Assembly (NCBI GenBank): GCA_002786025.1
Contig: NHNW01000048.1
Span: 186,001-250,000 of the forward strand
Source of the DNA: Zasmidium citrigriseum
Lineage: Eukaryota > Ascomycota > Dothideomycetes > Mycosphaerellales > Mycosphaerellaceae
Reading direction: 5' to 3'
Length of the DNA: 64,000 bases
In this document: positions 31,681 to 43,929 of the stretch, one piece after another
How the letters are laid out: each line of letters starts with the position of its first letter
Position numbering within the stretch: the first letter of the stretch is position 1
Notes under the pieces: generated by a model
The model's database searches: none
Told to the model about the DNA's origin: nothing
What the model saw: the letters and a program-made list of their open reading frames with translations, nothing else
Made by a program: the position numbers and the translations under genes

Positions 31681-32388
31681 ATGGATCCATCAGCGGCGTC
31701 GTTGGTCGCTGCTCGCGAGAGAGCGATGCCGCGAGAAGAGCGCATTTTCGCCTGGATGGACGGCGTGAGCGAGGCCAGCATCGAGAGCACCCAAGACCTC
31801 CACCCAGGCCCCATCCCGCCAACACCCTTCCTCTCGAACCTCTCGTCTCCCTCTTCGACGGCTTCGACACTTCCAACACCCTGGGGATCGAGCGAGGTTC
31901 CTCACGGCCTCCCTAGCCCTTTCTTCACGCCTCAGTCCTCCTTCACAGACGCCGACTGGCAACGCATCAACAGCGAAATGGATCCGGCCAACTACCTGGC
32001 AATGGACGAGAATGTCGCTTGGCCGAGCATCAACAACGAGCCGGATCCCGCAAACTACCTACCACTCGATAAGGATGTTCCTTGGCCGAGCATCGAGAGC
32101 GAGCCCGTACAACCAGAAGACGCCAAAGGTTTCCCAGACTCACCTTCCGAAGATCACGAGTACCTCGCAAGCTCCACCGACGAGAGCGATGGCGAGGAGA
32201 AAATGTCGACTCCACCAGCAGATGTTACTCAGGAGCGTCGTGAGTGGATGGTGGATTTAGCCCAACGTGCTCTCGCACAGATCGAAGAAAATCGAATCGT
32301 GCAGTTGTTTGGAACGATGGAAGAGAGGAAACGATTGGGTCTTCAGGGTTGGGAACCAGAGGGAAGAATACAGATTACGCGGATCTAG
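31681..32388 (+). CDS. Hypothetical protein, tandem copy B
   Basis: A 235-residue, acidic and proline/serine-rich protein. It opens MDPSAASLVAARERAM and has IFAWMDGV, matching the repeat unit of copy A. It contains three imperfect copies of a short unit (NSEMDPANYLAMDENVAWPS, NNEPDPANYLPLDKDVPWPS and a third shortened one) and one TPPADVTQ as in copy A. No known domain. The ATG follows an upstream sequence very similar to that of copy A (cacaa..cATGGATC). Confidence 0.65.
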   Translation: MDPSAASLVAARERAMPREERIFAWMDGVSEASIESTQDLHPGPIPPTPFLSNLSSPSSTASTLPTPWGSSEVPHGLPSPFFTPQSSFTDADWQRINSEMDPANYLAMDENVAWPSINNEPDPANYLPLDKDVPWPSIESEPVQPEDAKGFPDSPSEDHEYLASSTDESDGEEKMSTPPADVTQERREWMVDLAQRALAQIEENRIVQLFGTMEERKRLGLQGWEPEGRIQITRI

Positions 32389-32909
32389 AAGTCAGGGGAG
32401 ATGTTTGCAATGTGAAGAAGCTGTTTGGACAGCTGAGCAGTTGGCAGGGAAACATAGGGGGAGAATCTTGGTAACGGAAAAGTCTGAACGGAGAGAAACT
32501 TTGGAATGTCAGTAGAAGAATAGGTAGACAAGGTATGTGCACGCATAGTGTTAAGCTTTCGGCTTGGGCTTACTGAAGACAGAGCTGGTAATCCAAAACC
32601 ATGACGAGATGATAGGCGCACCTTTTCCTCTCTGCTTTGCAACGCCCTTTTTGGTTCGATCTCATTCGCTCTCTCTCTTGATGCAATAGGCACAAACTGC
32701 AAATCAGTGCAAACTCCTCGCTGGTCGGGTTTCGCGGAAATGTCGAAAGTTCATGTAGAAAGCCATTTTGGTATGTCCAAGATCCCCCGGGCCGGCCTCT
32801 CGTGCCTCAGTACTCCCCTTTTCCTTCTCTGCTCTGTATCGTGGTGGTAGCAATGCAATAGACTCTTTCGGGTCTGGGTGTCAAATGTTCAAGCCGGCGG
32901 CGAGCCGGG
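32389..32909. other. Convergent 3' intergenic region
   Basis: Between the 3' ends of copy B and the SWIB gene; no gene seen. Confidence 0.5.
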
Positions 32910-33970
32910 TCATGCCTCATCAGCTGGGTAAAGGTGAGTTGCGAGCAACTTGTTCATCGTGAACATGTGCACCTTGTCACTCTTGAAGACCGCCCGCATC
33001 GCATCGTCGCACCGGATGTTCCGCTTGTCTGAGGGATCTTGCAGGTCGCGTGCCTTGACGTACTCCCAAATCTTCTTGACTGTTTGCGGACGAGAGAGCT
33101 GGCTCTCGCCCAGCATGGCCGAAAGTGGCTCCGATAGATTCATAGGCTTCTGGAGGGATGTTAGCAAACCACTTTGAACTTCATGTCCCGCCCAACTTAC
33201 GTGAAATCCTCCCTTCTTCTCCTTCTCCGGCTTCTCCTCTCCTTCGACCTCACTGTCATCGTCCGAACCGACCTTCGCCTTGCTCTTCTTTTTGGTCTTC
33301 TTCTCCTTCTTGGCGACTGGCTTGCGCCGCGTGGTGCCTCCGCCGCGGGTCGACCGTGACTGCGCATTGAGCTCTGCTTGTAGTCTGGCCGCCATTTTCT
33401 CATCGGACTCCACACCCCCATTGCTCTTCTTGACCTTCTTGGGAGCCGGCGAAGAGTCATCGACCTCGCTCATGTCCTCATCCTCATCGTCCCTCTCTTT
33501 CCGCTTGTAGCTGGACCCTGGGGGAGATGTGTCTTCGTGTGCCGCGCCATTGACCGTCGGAGCTGGCTCAACCGAGTCCAATGTTCCATTCTCCGCCTCT
33601 TTGGCCTGGGCCTTGTCGAATCGATCCATAATCAGTTCGGTGATGGCTTTCTAGGGTTGTTTGTTAGTGTCGTGAGATCTTGACAAGGAGTTTGCAAGCT
33701 CTGGATCGATTCGCATGTACCTTTTGAGCAGTCAGATCATATTGAACCTGGTCCTGGAGCTCCTTGCGAATACGCTTGGCGGAGATGGTGTTGAGATCGG
33801 CGTTGGCTAGGATCTGGTCGATGATGGCGCTGTATGAGGCCCGTTGCTCTGCGGGAACTGCGCCATAGCATGTCAGTCAGTGTCGCTGATTGGAAGATCC
33901 AGCATGTGAAGATTCGCGCCTGGACGGCAATCGATATGGATCGGAGGGTGGACTTACGAGAGTCGGCCAT
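32910..33970 (-). CDS. SWIB/DEK-C domain protein, UAF30-like
   Basis: Four exons: 33958-33970, 33721-33857, 33201-33650 and 32910-33149, with introns of 100, 70 and 51 nt, all in frame; 279 residues. The N terminus (YSAIIDQILANADLNTISAKRIRKEL) is a DEK-C-type helical domain. The middle is acidic/basic and nuclear-like (KKEKKTKKKSKAK). The C terminus is a SWIB/MDM2 domain (MNLSEPLSAMLGESQLSRPQTVKKIWEYVK...HMFTMNKLLATHL). This layout matches yeast Uaf30, a subunit of the upstream activation factor of RNA polymerase I, and its homologue Tri1. Confidence 0.88.
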
Positions 33971-34428
33971 GATGACGGATGCGGTTGGTTGCGCTTGGAG
34001 GATTGCCGCTGTGTTTGTCTGGTCTATGGTCGGAAGAGTGTCTGGATGGTTGCAGTTGACGTCGCAAGAATCAATGCTAGTGCGCGTCACCAGCGGAAGT
34101 GAGGGTTGGTGAGTGAATGAGTTGACAATGCGGCACGCGGTTGATCTTCCGCGCTGGTGGCTGGCAGCGACTTAAGCCGAATCCGAGATGCTGCCGGACT
34201 CCCCGAGCCGGCGGCGACGATGTTGATTTTGGATGAAGAAGAGGTCGTCGGTGGATGTGGTTCTTGGTGTCGGCAACGCTGCACTGTCAAACAATTGCTC
34301 TGGTGCGTTGTCGGTGGTGAAGACAGCAGATCTGGAGTCCCCACTGTCGGATCTCGTTCCTGAGAGCCGACCGCCGGCGCGAGTGAAGGCTTGGCATGCC
34401 GACGTCACGCGCCAACTCTAATTCAGGG
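33971..34428. other. SWIB gene promoter up to transposon boundary
   Basis: Normal base composition with no sign of RIP. No gene seen. Confidence 0.5.
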
Positions 34429-34437
34429 GCCGCCTGC
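34429..34437. repeat. Target-site duplication, left copy (GCCGCCTGC)
   Basis: Nine bases identical to 46504-46512 and lying immediately outside the terminal inverted repeats. Confidence 0.85.
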
Positions 34438-34456
34438 TAGCCTCAGAAGCTCAGAC
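34438..34456 (+). repeat. Terminal inverted repeat, left
   Basis: TAGCCTCAGAAGCTCAGAC; matches the reverse complement of 46485-46503 at 16 of 19 positions. Confidence 0.85.
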
Positions 34457-34515
34457 CATCTCTTCGCTTAGTCCACCAATCACAGCAAGCTGCGCGGACT
34501 ATCGCGAGATGGTCT
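34453..34515. repeat. Left subterminal hairpin
   Basis: Arms 34453-34474 and 34496-34515 share AGACCATCTC and AGTCC in inverted order around a 21-nt loop. It starts inside the terminal repeat and ends where RIP begins. Confidence 0.75.
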
Positions 34516-37500
34516 AAGGGCCTAAGTAATACGTCTAGTAATAATTCTAAGCCTTTACACGCGTTTTGTATATATATAATTCTAAGGCCTAGTTTTCGAC
34601 CTACGCGATAACAATATTATTAGACTCGATTTTGAAAAAAACGCTCTATAAGTTTGTGCTATTTACTCTAACAAACGAGCTCCCGTTATCTATTTCCCTA
34701 TACGTCGTTATACGCGACCTTTAAAAGGTTTCGCGTCTAATACTATTCCTCGTAGATTTTATATAGTAGCGACGCGAAGCCTTTTAGACGCCGCGTATAA
34801 TAACGAACGCTTACAAAAATAGTATTACTAGAGAGCCTAGACTAACGCGTATAAAGTTATAGGTAGCTTTACTAGTATACTAGCCTATAGTCGCTATACT
34901 AAATAGTTAAGTCTAGTAAATTCTAGTATTTTAGGCGGCGGCGACAATACGAATTCGACGTTCGACGATATAGTTTTCGATAGAGCGGATAGTCTAGCGT
35001 TCGTTTTATCGGATAATATATAGTCTAAAGAGGAGAGTATTAAAGAGATAGCGAATAACGGGTTAGTATATAGTACCTCGGATAGCGATTCGTATAGCTA
35101 GTCTAATATATCTAAGTACGCTAAGTATATACTAGACGCTCCTATCGGATAGGGATATAAGCTAGTAGATAGATAGGACCTTCTAGAGTTATTTAGTAGT
35201 TTCGACTCTATAGACTAGGTATACTATTATAAGCGTTATAACTAGGTCTAGTATCTAATAGAGGCACTACGAGGGCTAGACGTAACTATAGACGACTAGA
35301 CGTAGAAGGATACTATTAGATATAAGCTATACTCTCTACTATAGCCTAGGGATAGTAGAGGAGCTATTAGACCTAAATAGTTTAAGGAAGAGATAATAGC
35401 TAGGGCGAGCTTTAATTCTAGGCTCGGGTCTAAGGTAGTACTAGTACCCTCGATACTATCTAACGGTATCGATAGTATATAGCGATTCGTTCGGAGGAGG
35501 GTATTTAACGCTATATAGGAGGAAATATCTAGTATAGTACAAGAGGCTAAGAAGAACGTATCTATACGGAAGTCTAAGAAGGAAGAGAATACTCTTATCC
35601 GTCTAGGCTCTCGTATACTCTACCTATATATACTACGAGAGTCTTAGACGACTATTATTTAATAGCTACTCTTTAGTAAAGATAATCTAGTATAGTTAGT
35701 ATAGACGTCTATAGGTAAGAGTATAAGTTTCTAGGTATACTCGATATTATACGATCGAACGAGTATTATTATACTTCCTTTAAATTAGATTAGTAAAGAG
35801 TAGGAAGTAAGGATTAAAAGTATAGGTAGGCGGCTACTATTACTCGCGTCTAATCGCTAGAAAGACTTACTACTAGAAGACTAGAAGCGTATATACTAGG
35901 GCTAGTATAGTTATATTCTCCTTAGCCCTAAGATAGCGTCTTAGCCCTAGTTCCGTAGATTATAGTTAGATAGTCGCTTTAGACGTAGGCTAGGGCTAGT
36001 TATATACGATAAGCTATATCTAGTATACTAGTAGGGTATAGAGTCTCCGTTTCGGCTAGAGTACGCTATACTAAAGGTATTCTAGACTATACTCTCGCGT
36101 AGGGTAAAGTTCTATAAGTATACTACTACTCTTAAGCCTTAGACGCTAGGGAAGTATTATTAGGCTACTAGGTTTTAAGATAAGTATAAACTAGTAAAGG
36201 ACCCAATTAATCGTCTAGAGATCGCTATACGTTATACTACGGCGCTAACTAGTATACTAAATAACTACTAAGCCTTATTCTATCTAGTAGAAGGGTTAGT
36301 CGATAGGGCGACGACTAAGCTACTAGAGAAGACTATTATCTTTATTAATTCGAGGTCTAGTACGTATACTACGGCGAACGCGTTACGAAAGTTTATTTAG
36401 ACGAAATAGCTAGGGAGGTTTACTACGTCTAAAATATATCGTATAGTCTAGACCTATTATAGTAGGACTTAACGTTAGACGTAGAGAGCCGTTATACGGG
36501 AGTTTTAGAAGCTAGACTCCGCTATTCGTATCCTATTCGCTACGGAGGCGCTTAGTCTCGGGGTTAATCTACTAGATATTAAGCGTATTGTCTAGTTCCG
36601 TCTACCGACTTATATAATACTTCGTATAATTATATAACGGGTAGGTCGCGCTATACGGGACACGAAGACGTATAGCGAGGGAACGTTTACTATTATATAT
36701 AAGGTATAGTAGCTCGGTAATCGACCCGAGCTAGAGTAGGATACTAGATCTACGAGGCTTACTATATAGCGTATAGAAGCGCTAGACCTAATCGCGTATA
36801 GTAATAGTAAAGGCGTCGACGAGGTAGAACTATTTAGTAAAGCTTAGACGCCTCCGTCGAAGAAGCGAAAGAAGCCGCTATCTAATATAGAGCGTCGATA
36901 GCGTATAAATAGGGACTTATACGTATAGCTAAATCTTTCCGAGTCTAGTATAGATTATAGGCGGCGAACCTTATTAGCGTTTTTCGTAGAAGCGTCTAAC
37001 GAGGTACGACTACTATACTATAATCTATATATATTAGTAATTGCCTTAACCGAGACCGCTATACGAATAGCCGCAAGTTTACTATCGTCTAATACGGAAG
37101 AGCTACTAGTCGACCTATATATAGTAACTAGTTTAAAGAAATAATTACTAGTATAGGAAGCGTTAGAGGCGAAGCGTTTATATACCTATACTATATTTCC
37201 GCTAGTACCTAGTTATCTAGTACCGAATTAAGTCCTAGTATAGCTTATAAAACGGTATAGTAGCTTAGATCGCCCCGTAGGTAGTCTCGCCGCGGTTAAG
37301 AGACTACTCGAAGGTAACTATATTATTTTAGATAGGGAATATCTAAGAACGCTCTACTAGCGGCTAGGCGTATTCTAGATAGTAGTAGCCTCTAGACTTC
37401 CGAAAAAGCGATCTAGTCCTAGTTAGACTCTAGCTAAGGTTAGAGACCCCTCTATATAGGCGTCGGGTATTATAGCCTCCTCGTCTAATACGGCTACTAC

Positions 37501-40500
37501 GTCTAACGTAGCCCGTTAGATATTAATAGCCTCCCTAGATATACTAAAAGAGTCGTAGGCTCCTATATAGGATTCTAGTCCTATACGAGGTACTAATCTA
37601 TTAGAGTCGGTTACGGTAGTACTAACTACGCTATCTAGCTAGGCTAGCTCGAATAGTAGGCGGAAACGTAGGCGTCGTAGTCCTCTAAAAGAGATTTCGA
37701 ATAACGCTAGAGTATAGGATAGGAGCCTAGTTAAATAGGTGTAGCGAATAGTAGAATAAACTCCTACTCCGCCCCTTCGAAGTCTAGATTCTAGTACTAT
37801 TACTACGTCTAGTAGGCGTATAATACTATCGAGGAAACTACGCGAATAATAATAGTACGGCTACTATTTGTTATAACTAAAGAGCTAAGGCTAAGCCTCC
37901 TTACCTAGTCTAGTTTAGCGTATCTTAGTTATCCTCCTATTATACGTATTAATATTTACTACGCGTCTATATACGCTTACTTCTACTCGTCTACTCGCTA
38001 TTCTACCGCCTATCCTCTATACTATATCTAATAGCGACTACTCTACTCGCTACTCTAAGGCCTCGCGCTATAAATCGAATTAGAGTACTAGCGCCTTATA
38101 CGCGAGTCGAAACTAGTATAGAAATTTCCTCTTAAAGCGTAAGAAGGTAGACGCTATAGTATAGGAGATATAGAGGCTAGGTATAACATTTAAGGAGTTT
38201 ATTATACGGTTTATATCTAAAGAGAGGGGTACTAACTAGGCGGTATAAGGGAAGACTACGCGCGAGCGAGCCCGGATTCTAGCGGAAATTCTAGAAGAAG
38301 AGGGCGTTATTCGTCGTCTTAGACCTATTATTACTAATAGTAAGTTATAGTAAGCGTACGAACCTATAATTAAACGCGAGCTTAAGGCTATTAGGCGTAT
38401 TAAGGTAAGGGTTACGAATCTACTAGACTCGTAATACTAATAGACGTAGGAGTTCGGAAAATAGGACTCGACTAGATAGCCTAAGGACGTCTTCTATACC
38501 TAGTTATACTCGTAAGTAGTCTAGGCGGCACTAACGCTCTATCGATTTCTCTCTAGGCTAATTTAGACGCGCTCTAACTCCCGTCTACGTCGCTAGACTA
38601 TATTTCTAGTAGCCTACTTCGCTCGTATAATATCTATCTAAACTAGCTACTAACTTAATCGTATAATAGCGATATATCTTTAGAGTTAGGGTATTAAGCG
38701 CTATATTATCGCTATACTCGCTAGTATAGGAGTCTACTTATTCCCCTAGAGTATATACCGTTTAAACAAACGCCTTTATACTCTAGCGAGCTAGAACCTA
38801 CGTCTATTTAGATAAGATAAGAACTCGTATTTCTATTTCGATAATCTAAACTATATAGAGTAGGTATATAAAACGGGGTTCGCTAGTTAACCTAAATAGG
38901 TATACGTTACGTCTAGTAAAGTATTTAAGTCGATTAAGGTACTATACGGAGGGTTAACGGTCGATATATTATATAAAGAGGTACTACTACGGCCGTATAA
39001 CGTGTTTAGTATACTAGGTAATACGTATACGCTAATATAAGTCCGGATATCTAAGGGTATTATTACCTCCTATCTTACTAGACTATATAGTACCGACCTT
39101 AGATAGGCCTTCGGCGAGAATTAGTAGGACACGGACCTTAAATAGTCGTATATACTAGACTTCCCCGTTATACTAAATATCGATCGTCTCGAACCCTAGA
39201 AGACGATCTATACGACGCTATAGCTTATATTAGAGAATAAAGGGACTACTAAAGGCATAGGAAATATTATAGAAGATATTCTAGAGTATTAGTTTAATCT
39301 ACGAACGCTCTACGAAGAGGCTATTACGAGTAGAACGTCTAGTATAGAACTACTCGCGTTAGACGCTCTAGATACGATTATAGGAGATAGTATTTATTAT
39401 ACTCGCCGCTACCCCCGTTTTAAGTTTCCGAATAGCCTACCTATATACGACTCTACTAGGTTTATACGACTCGTATATAGCGATAATAAGACACTTATAA
39501 ACTTACGAATATAGAAGAAGGAATCCGAGGAGAATAATAGCCTATTCGATAAGGCTAGATAGGTCCTACCTATACTAGCTATCTTCTATCTTAAGATATA
39601 TCTACTATAGGTAATAGAGACTAATTTTAATAGGAATAAGGAGTCTAGAGGTCCTTTATACCTCCTCGTATATCGTAACATAATAGACTAAAAGATCTAT
39701 CTAACTATATAGGCCCTATTTAGCTATTAAGAGCGTCTAGTTTAGGATAGCTTCTATACCTAAGTAGTAGCCTTTATATACGATATTCTTAATTATCGGA
39801 ATAATCCCTCCCTCGAATACTAGGAGCGTATAGGAGCGAAGATTAGTAGTCTAGGTAAGGCTAGCGTACTACGTCTAGTTAATAAGATCTACGAGTAGGC
39901 CTTCTTACTAGACTATAGACGACTTAATCTAGACAAACTCTCTAAAGATACGAGGAAAGTAAACGGCCCGAATTCTTCTTAATCGAAGAAAAGGAAGCTA
40001 AGGAAGAAGAAGAAGGGGACGTCTAATAGCTAGCTAGTCCCTTAAGCTCTATCTAATAAGCCGCTAGATAAAGAGAAGCCTATTAAATATATAGGGTTAG
40101 AGGAACGAGTAAATTATATTAGATTTATCGAGATCGTCGAGATATACTATATACTCTACTATACGGTCTCCTATACTAATATTAAGCTCTTAAAGCTCGT
40201 TATCGACTAGTATATTCTAATCTTCTATACGCGATCGAACTATAACTATACTTTCGTTATACTATAGCTAAAGCGATTAGTTAATATAAAGGCTATAGAC
40301 GAACTATTATAGCGGGCTATATTAGTAAACGGATTAGTAAACTATTCTAGACGACTAGACGCCTAGTTTAAGATTAACCGGGTAAATAAATACTTAAACC
40401 TCTTTCTAAAGAATACTATTCGCGATCGCTAGAATAGAGCCTTCGGCGTAAAGGACTAGCTTAAAGAGTGTACCCTTCTAGCGTTATATACTAGAATAGT

Positions 40501-41000
40501 ACGAGAAAATCTTAAGCGGGCGTTTAGAGAATTTACTAATACTAGATATACTAAACGTTAGACTAAGGAAGAGATATATAAGGTAGCTATTATCTATAAG
40601 AAGGAGACCTTTAGGCGTCGTATAGTCGATTAGAATACTAGGCTTCCGTTCTATACGATAAATCTAATAGCCGTTAGTACGTTATATCTCTAAGGCGCTA
40701 GACTTAATAGCTTTAATTAGAATATAGTCCGCTATCGAGACGAGATCGTTATAGAGGATTAGCCTATTAAAGCCGTACTAGGCGAATTACTAGACCCCGT
40801 TTTAGACCTAAGGTTCTAACGATTTCCCGAGAATAAGCTCTTTCTAATCGAAGATAGTATAGTAGACCCTCTAGACGAAGAATTAGATACGGAATACGAG
40901 TCTAATATAAGTAGCGCTATAAATAGGGAAGAAGAAGATACCTAATAAACTAGTTTATTATCGGTAAATATATCGCTCGAGTTTATTAGACTAGACGTAG
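34500..41000 (+). pseudogene. RIP-inactivated RecQ-like helicase / DUF6589-like fusion ORF
   Basis: One frame (codons starting at positions equal to 2 modulo 3) reads through about 6.4 kb without needing an indel; it is broken only by TAG/TAA codons explicable as CAG, CAA or TGG hit by RIP, and it lacks ATG. Helicase landmarks: Walker A S-I-G-K-S at about 35,708-35,722, motif II Y-D-(E)-L at 36,005, then ATEALSLGVNL near 36,550 and the RecQ-type motif VI (Q)RVGRAIRD at 36,635-36,661. From about 38,100 to 40,950 the reading resembles fungal DUF6589 proteins. The N-terminal 350 codons are not recognised. Ends are approximate. A spacer of hydrophobic low-complexity reading at 37,860-38,060 may be an intron. 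Confidence 0.7.
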
Positions 41001-41079
41001 GCTAACTCTAAACCCGCTTAACGTATTATAAATAGAAAACAAAACTATTCTCGACTTTTAATACTACTAGACCTATCCT

Positions 41080-42430
41080 CCGAACTATTATATACCCGTA
41101 TCTACCTAGACGTATATCTAGAACTACTAGTCTAGTAGGAAATATATCTCCCCTACCTCGTCCTTAATATTATCGTCCTATTCCTTTAAACTACTCTCCT
41201 TCGCCTTATTCTCGAGCCTATTACTTAGCTTAAGTACCGTATCCTAGAGAGCCTACGCCTAACGCCTAGTAACTTACTATCTACTATTAAGCGGTCGGAA
41301 CTAGTACGGTATAACGATATAGCTATAGCGAACACCTATCTACGGACTAATTAGACTATTTATCGTTCCTAGCTATATATCGACTAGTACGTTATTTAGC
41401 GAATCGTCCGTAAAGGTATACGACTCTATAGCTAGGAGATCCTCGATTACTATACGATTTAGAGTACGGCCTCTAGACGCCTCGGTCGTAGCGCCTAGTA
41501 CCGTATATATACTACTAAAGCTAGTAACGAGACTAGATATACTCTAACTACTAGGAAAGTTCTTCTAAAGGGCTATCGTACTTCTAACCTACTTATTATC
41601 CGCCGCAAACTCGCTAGCCGTCGTATTACCTTCTCTAGACTTATTCTTCTTCCGCTTTAGCTTTATATAGGCGTATATCTAGTCGCCTAGACTATAGCTA
41701 TAATACTAGATTATAAACGAATAGCCTATATACGCTCTATCGAAAAGGAACTTAGATCGGAGTATTAGACTTATAACTAGCCGGTTCGTATCTTTATTGT
41801 CCGTATCGAAATCCTTATCTAGTATATCCCGCTAGCCTAGAATACTATCCGTAAAGTACTTCTTTATATATAGGTACCGTCTAAAAGGGCCCTTATTACT
41901 TAGACACTAATTATATCTATAAGGCGAATACTATAACGTTCCCTATATAAACGCCGCTAAAAGCGAACTAAGAATTATACTATTACTATATAGGTTTATA
42001 CGTAGACTCGTTACGCCTTAAATCTAGCGTATAATCCCCTTATAAGCTTCCTAGTTAACTAGATTTAGACTAAGAGACGTATTACCTAACTTTATAATAG
42101 TCTTAAACTTTAGAGAGACCCTACTATTCCGATAGGCGTTGTCTAGAAACTTAGTAAAATAGAGTACTAGACTATAATACTAATACTCGATTATCCGCTT
42201 TAGCTATAGGTATAGGTTAGTACGAGAGAGGTAGACGTCTAACTAGCCGAACTATTTATCCTAGAGCTAATTTATACGCTTTATATATTTGTCCTACGAC
42301 TAGGAGTAGTACTCTAGCTTAACGCCCTAGTCTTTAGGCTTCGGGGGTAGAGTAACTAGTCCCTTCTTATCCTTCTAACCGCTAGTCGAAGAAGTAGACG
42401 CTATACTATTATCTAAGTCGTACTCTATTT
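41080..42430 (-). pseudogene. RIP-inactivated gene of unknown function, paralogue 1
   Basis: On the minus strand one frame is open except for RIP-type stops. It aligns along its length with the frame at 43,930-45,290: shared blocks include RINQLQDKQFG / RIDQLQDNQFG, KYFTDSILG / KYFTNAILG, FLFDRAYIGY / FLFDRVYTNY, and a C-terminal RRQAQALQDTV-K-S / RRQVIALRDTV-K-S (with read-through of stops). I do not recognise the family. Its position inside the element suggests an accessory transposon protein. Boundaries are approximate. Confidence 0.5.
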
Positions 42431-42474
42431 TCTACGACTTAATTAGTATTAATTATACGTATTATACCGCTAAA

Positions 42475-42870
42475 TCTATATACTAAAGAGTAACTAGAGT
42501 AGTTAAAGATCGAGTCGAGTTAGTCGTTAATTAGAGAGCGTCTATAGCGAGTATAGCTAGTTCGAGTCGAGTTAGTCGTCGAAACTAGCGGGTAGCTATA
42601 GGTAGTATATATCGATACTAAGGAAGAGTTTAAGGTATTAGAATAGGTATAGGCGGCTAGAGAGCGTAATAAACGAAGAGGAGGAGGAGGTAGTAGTATT
42701 ATTAGAAAGAGAAAGAGTCTAGACGGAAGTAGTACTTTTAAATAGCGACTAGCGACGATATACGTAGTCTAAGGAGCGCGTAACCGCCCGAAATAACTAT
42801 TCGTAGCTACTAGACGAGGTTAGATACTTCCGAATTAGGTAGTCTACTAGTATATACGAGCTTCTAATTA
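42475..42870. repeat. Internal direct repeat, copy 1
   Basis: About 400 bp similar to 45330-45745, offset about 2.86 kb. Includes two copies of CGAGTCGAGTTAGTCG and the block TACTTCCGAATTAGGTAGTC. Confidence 0.8.
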
Positions 42871-43929
42871 ACGTTCGCTAGTATTAGTTACTTAGACTTC
42901 CGTAAATACCCGGGCCTAGTATATAGTATTTTCGGGAATAAGGAAGGCCTAACTAAGGATTTAGATAGCGGTAGCTTACGTATAAAGAGTATACGGATCC
43001 TAGACTCTACTAGTCTTTAGCTACTCGAGAGACTTCTATTTCCCTTACTATACTTAATAATCCTAGCTTTTAGAACCCTAGGATTACGAGAGAGTATAGC
43101 GAATGTTATTCTAGGAAGGAAGAAGGCCTAACTATAGTATTATACTATAAATCTATACGTCTAACTCGGCCCTATACCCTAGAATCCTCCTATAATTAGC
43201 TCCCTAAGAAACCTATATTCCCCTTAGCTAGACTAAGTAGTCCCGAGCTTTAGAGGCTTAGTTATACTAGAAAGTATAGTAAATAGCTAAGCTAGGGTGC
43301 TAGAGATAGGGAGTAAAGTACTCTAAGGCCTAGTCGTTCGTATAAGAGCTCGAGGATTCCTATACCTCCCTAGCGCTTAACTATTCGATAAACGTATTGC
43401 CCCGAACTTAGACCTCGTAGAACTAGCTACTATAGGCTTAACTATACTTCGAAGTACGAGACCTCTTAATTATAGGAGTCCGAGAACTAAGGATAGATAC
43501 TAGAGTCCCTAGACTACTATATAGAGGCTACCTAGCTCTTATCTCTACTAATCCCTAACTCTCTAATAAATATTATTTTTCCGTTCCCTAGACGATCCTA
43601 TTAGGAATCTAAGAATCGAACTATAATCCCGGGGCTCTAAGATATAAGACCCTTAGCCTAAGAGGCTAAAGACCTATACTTACTCTCCTCTCTCTAACTA
43701 TAATTCTAGACGATCGAATAAACTTAGCTAACTATCCTAAAAGGCTAAACTTGCTCTAAATACGACCCTAATCCGACGAGTACGGTAGATAGGGGTTATA
43801 AAGTATAATAAGTAACGCTTTTTATTTATAGTAGGTATCTCGTATAATTTAATTAGAAACGAAGCTAGCTATCTCTAAACCTACTCTATATATATTTAAT
43901 ATTCCCTTATATAAAGGAAACTAGTCTAT

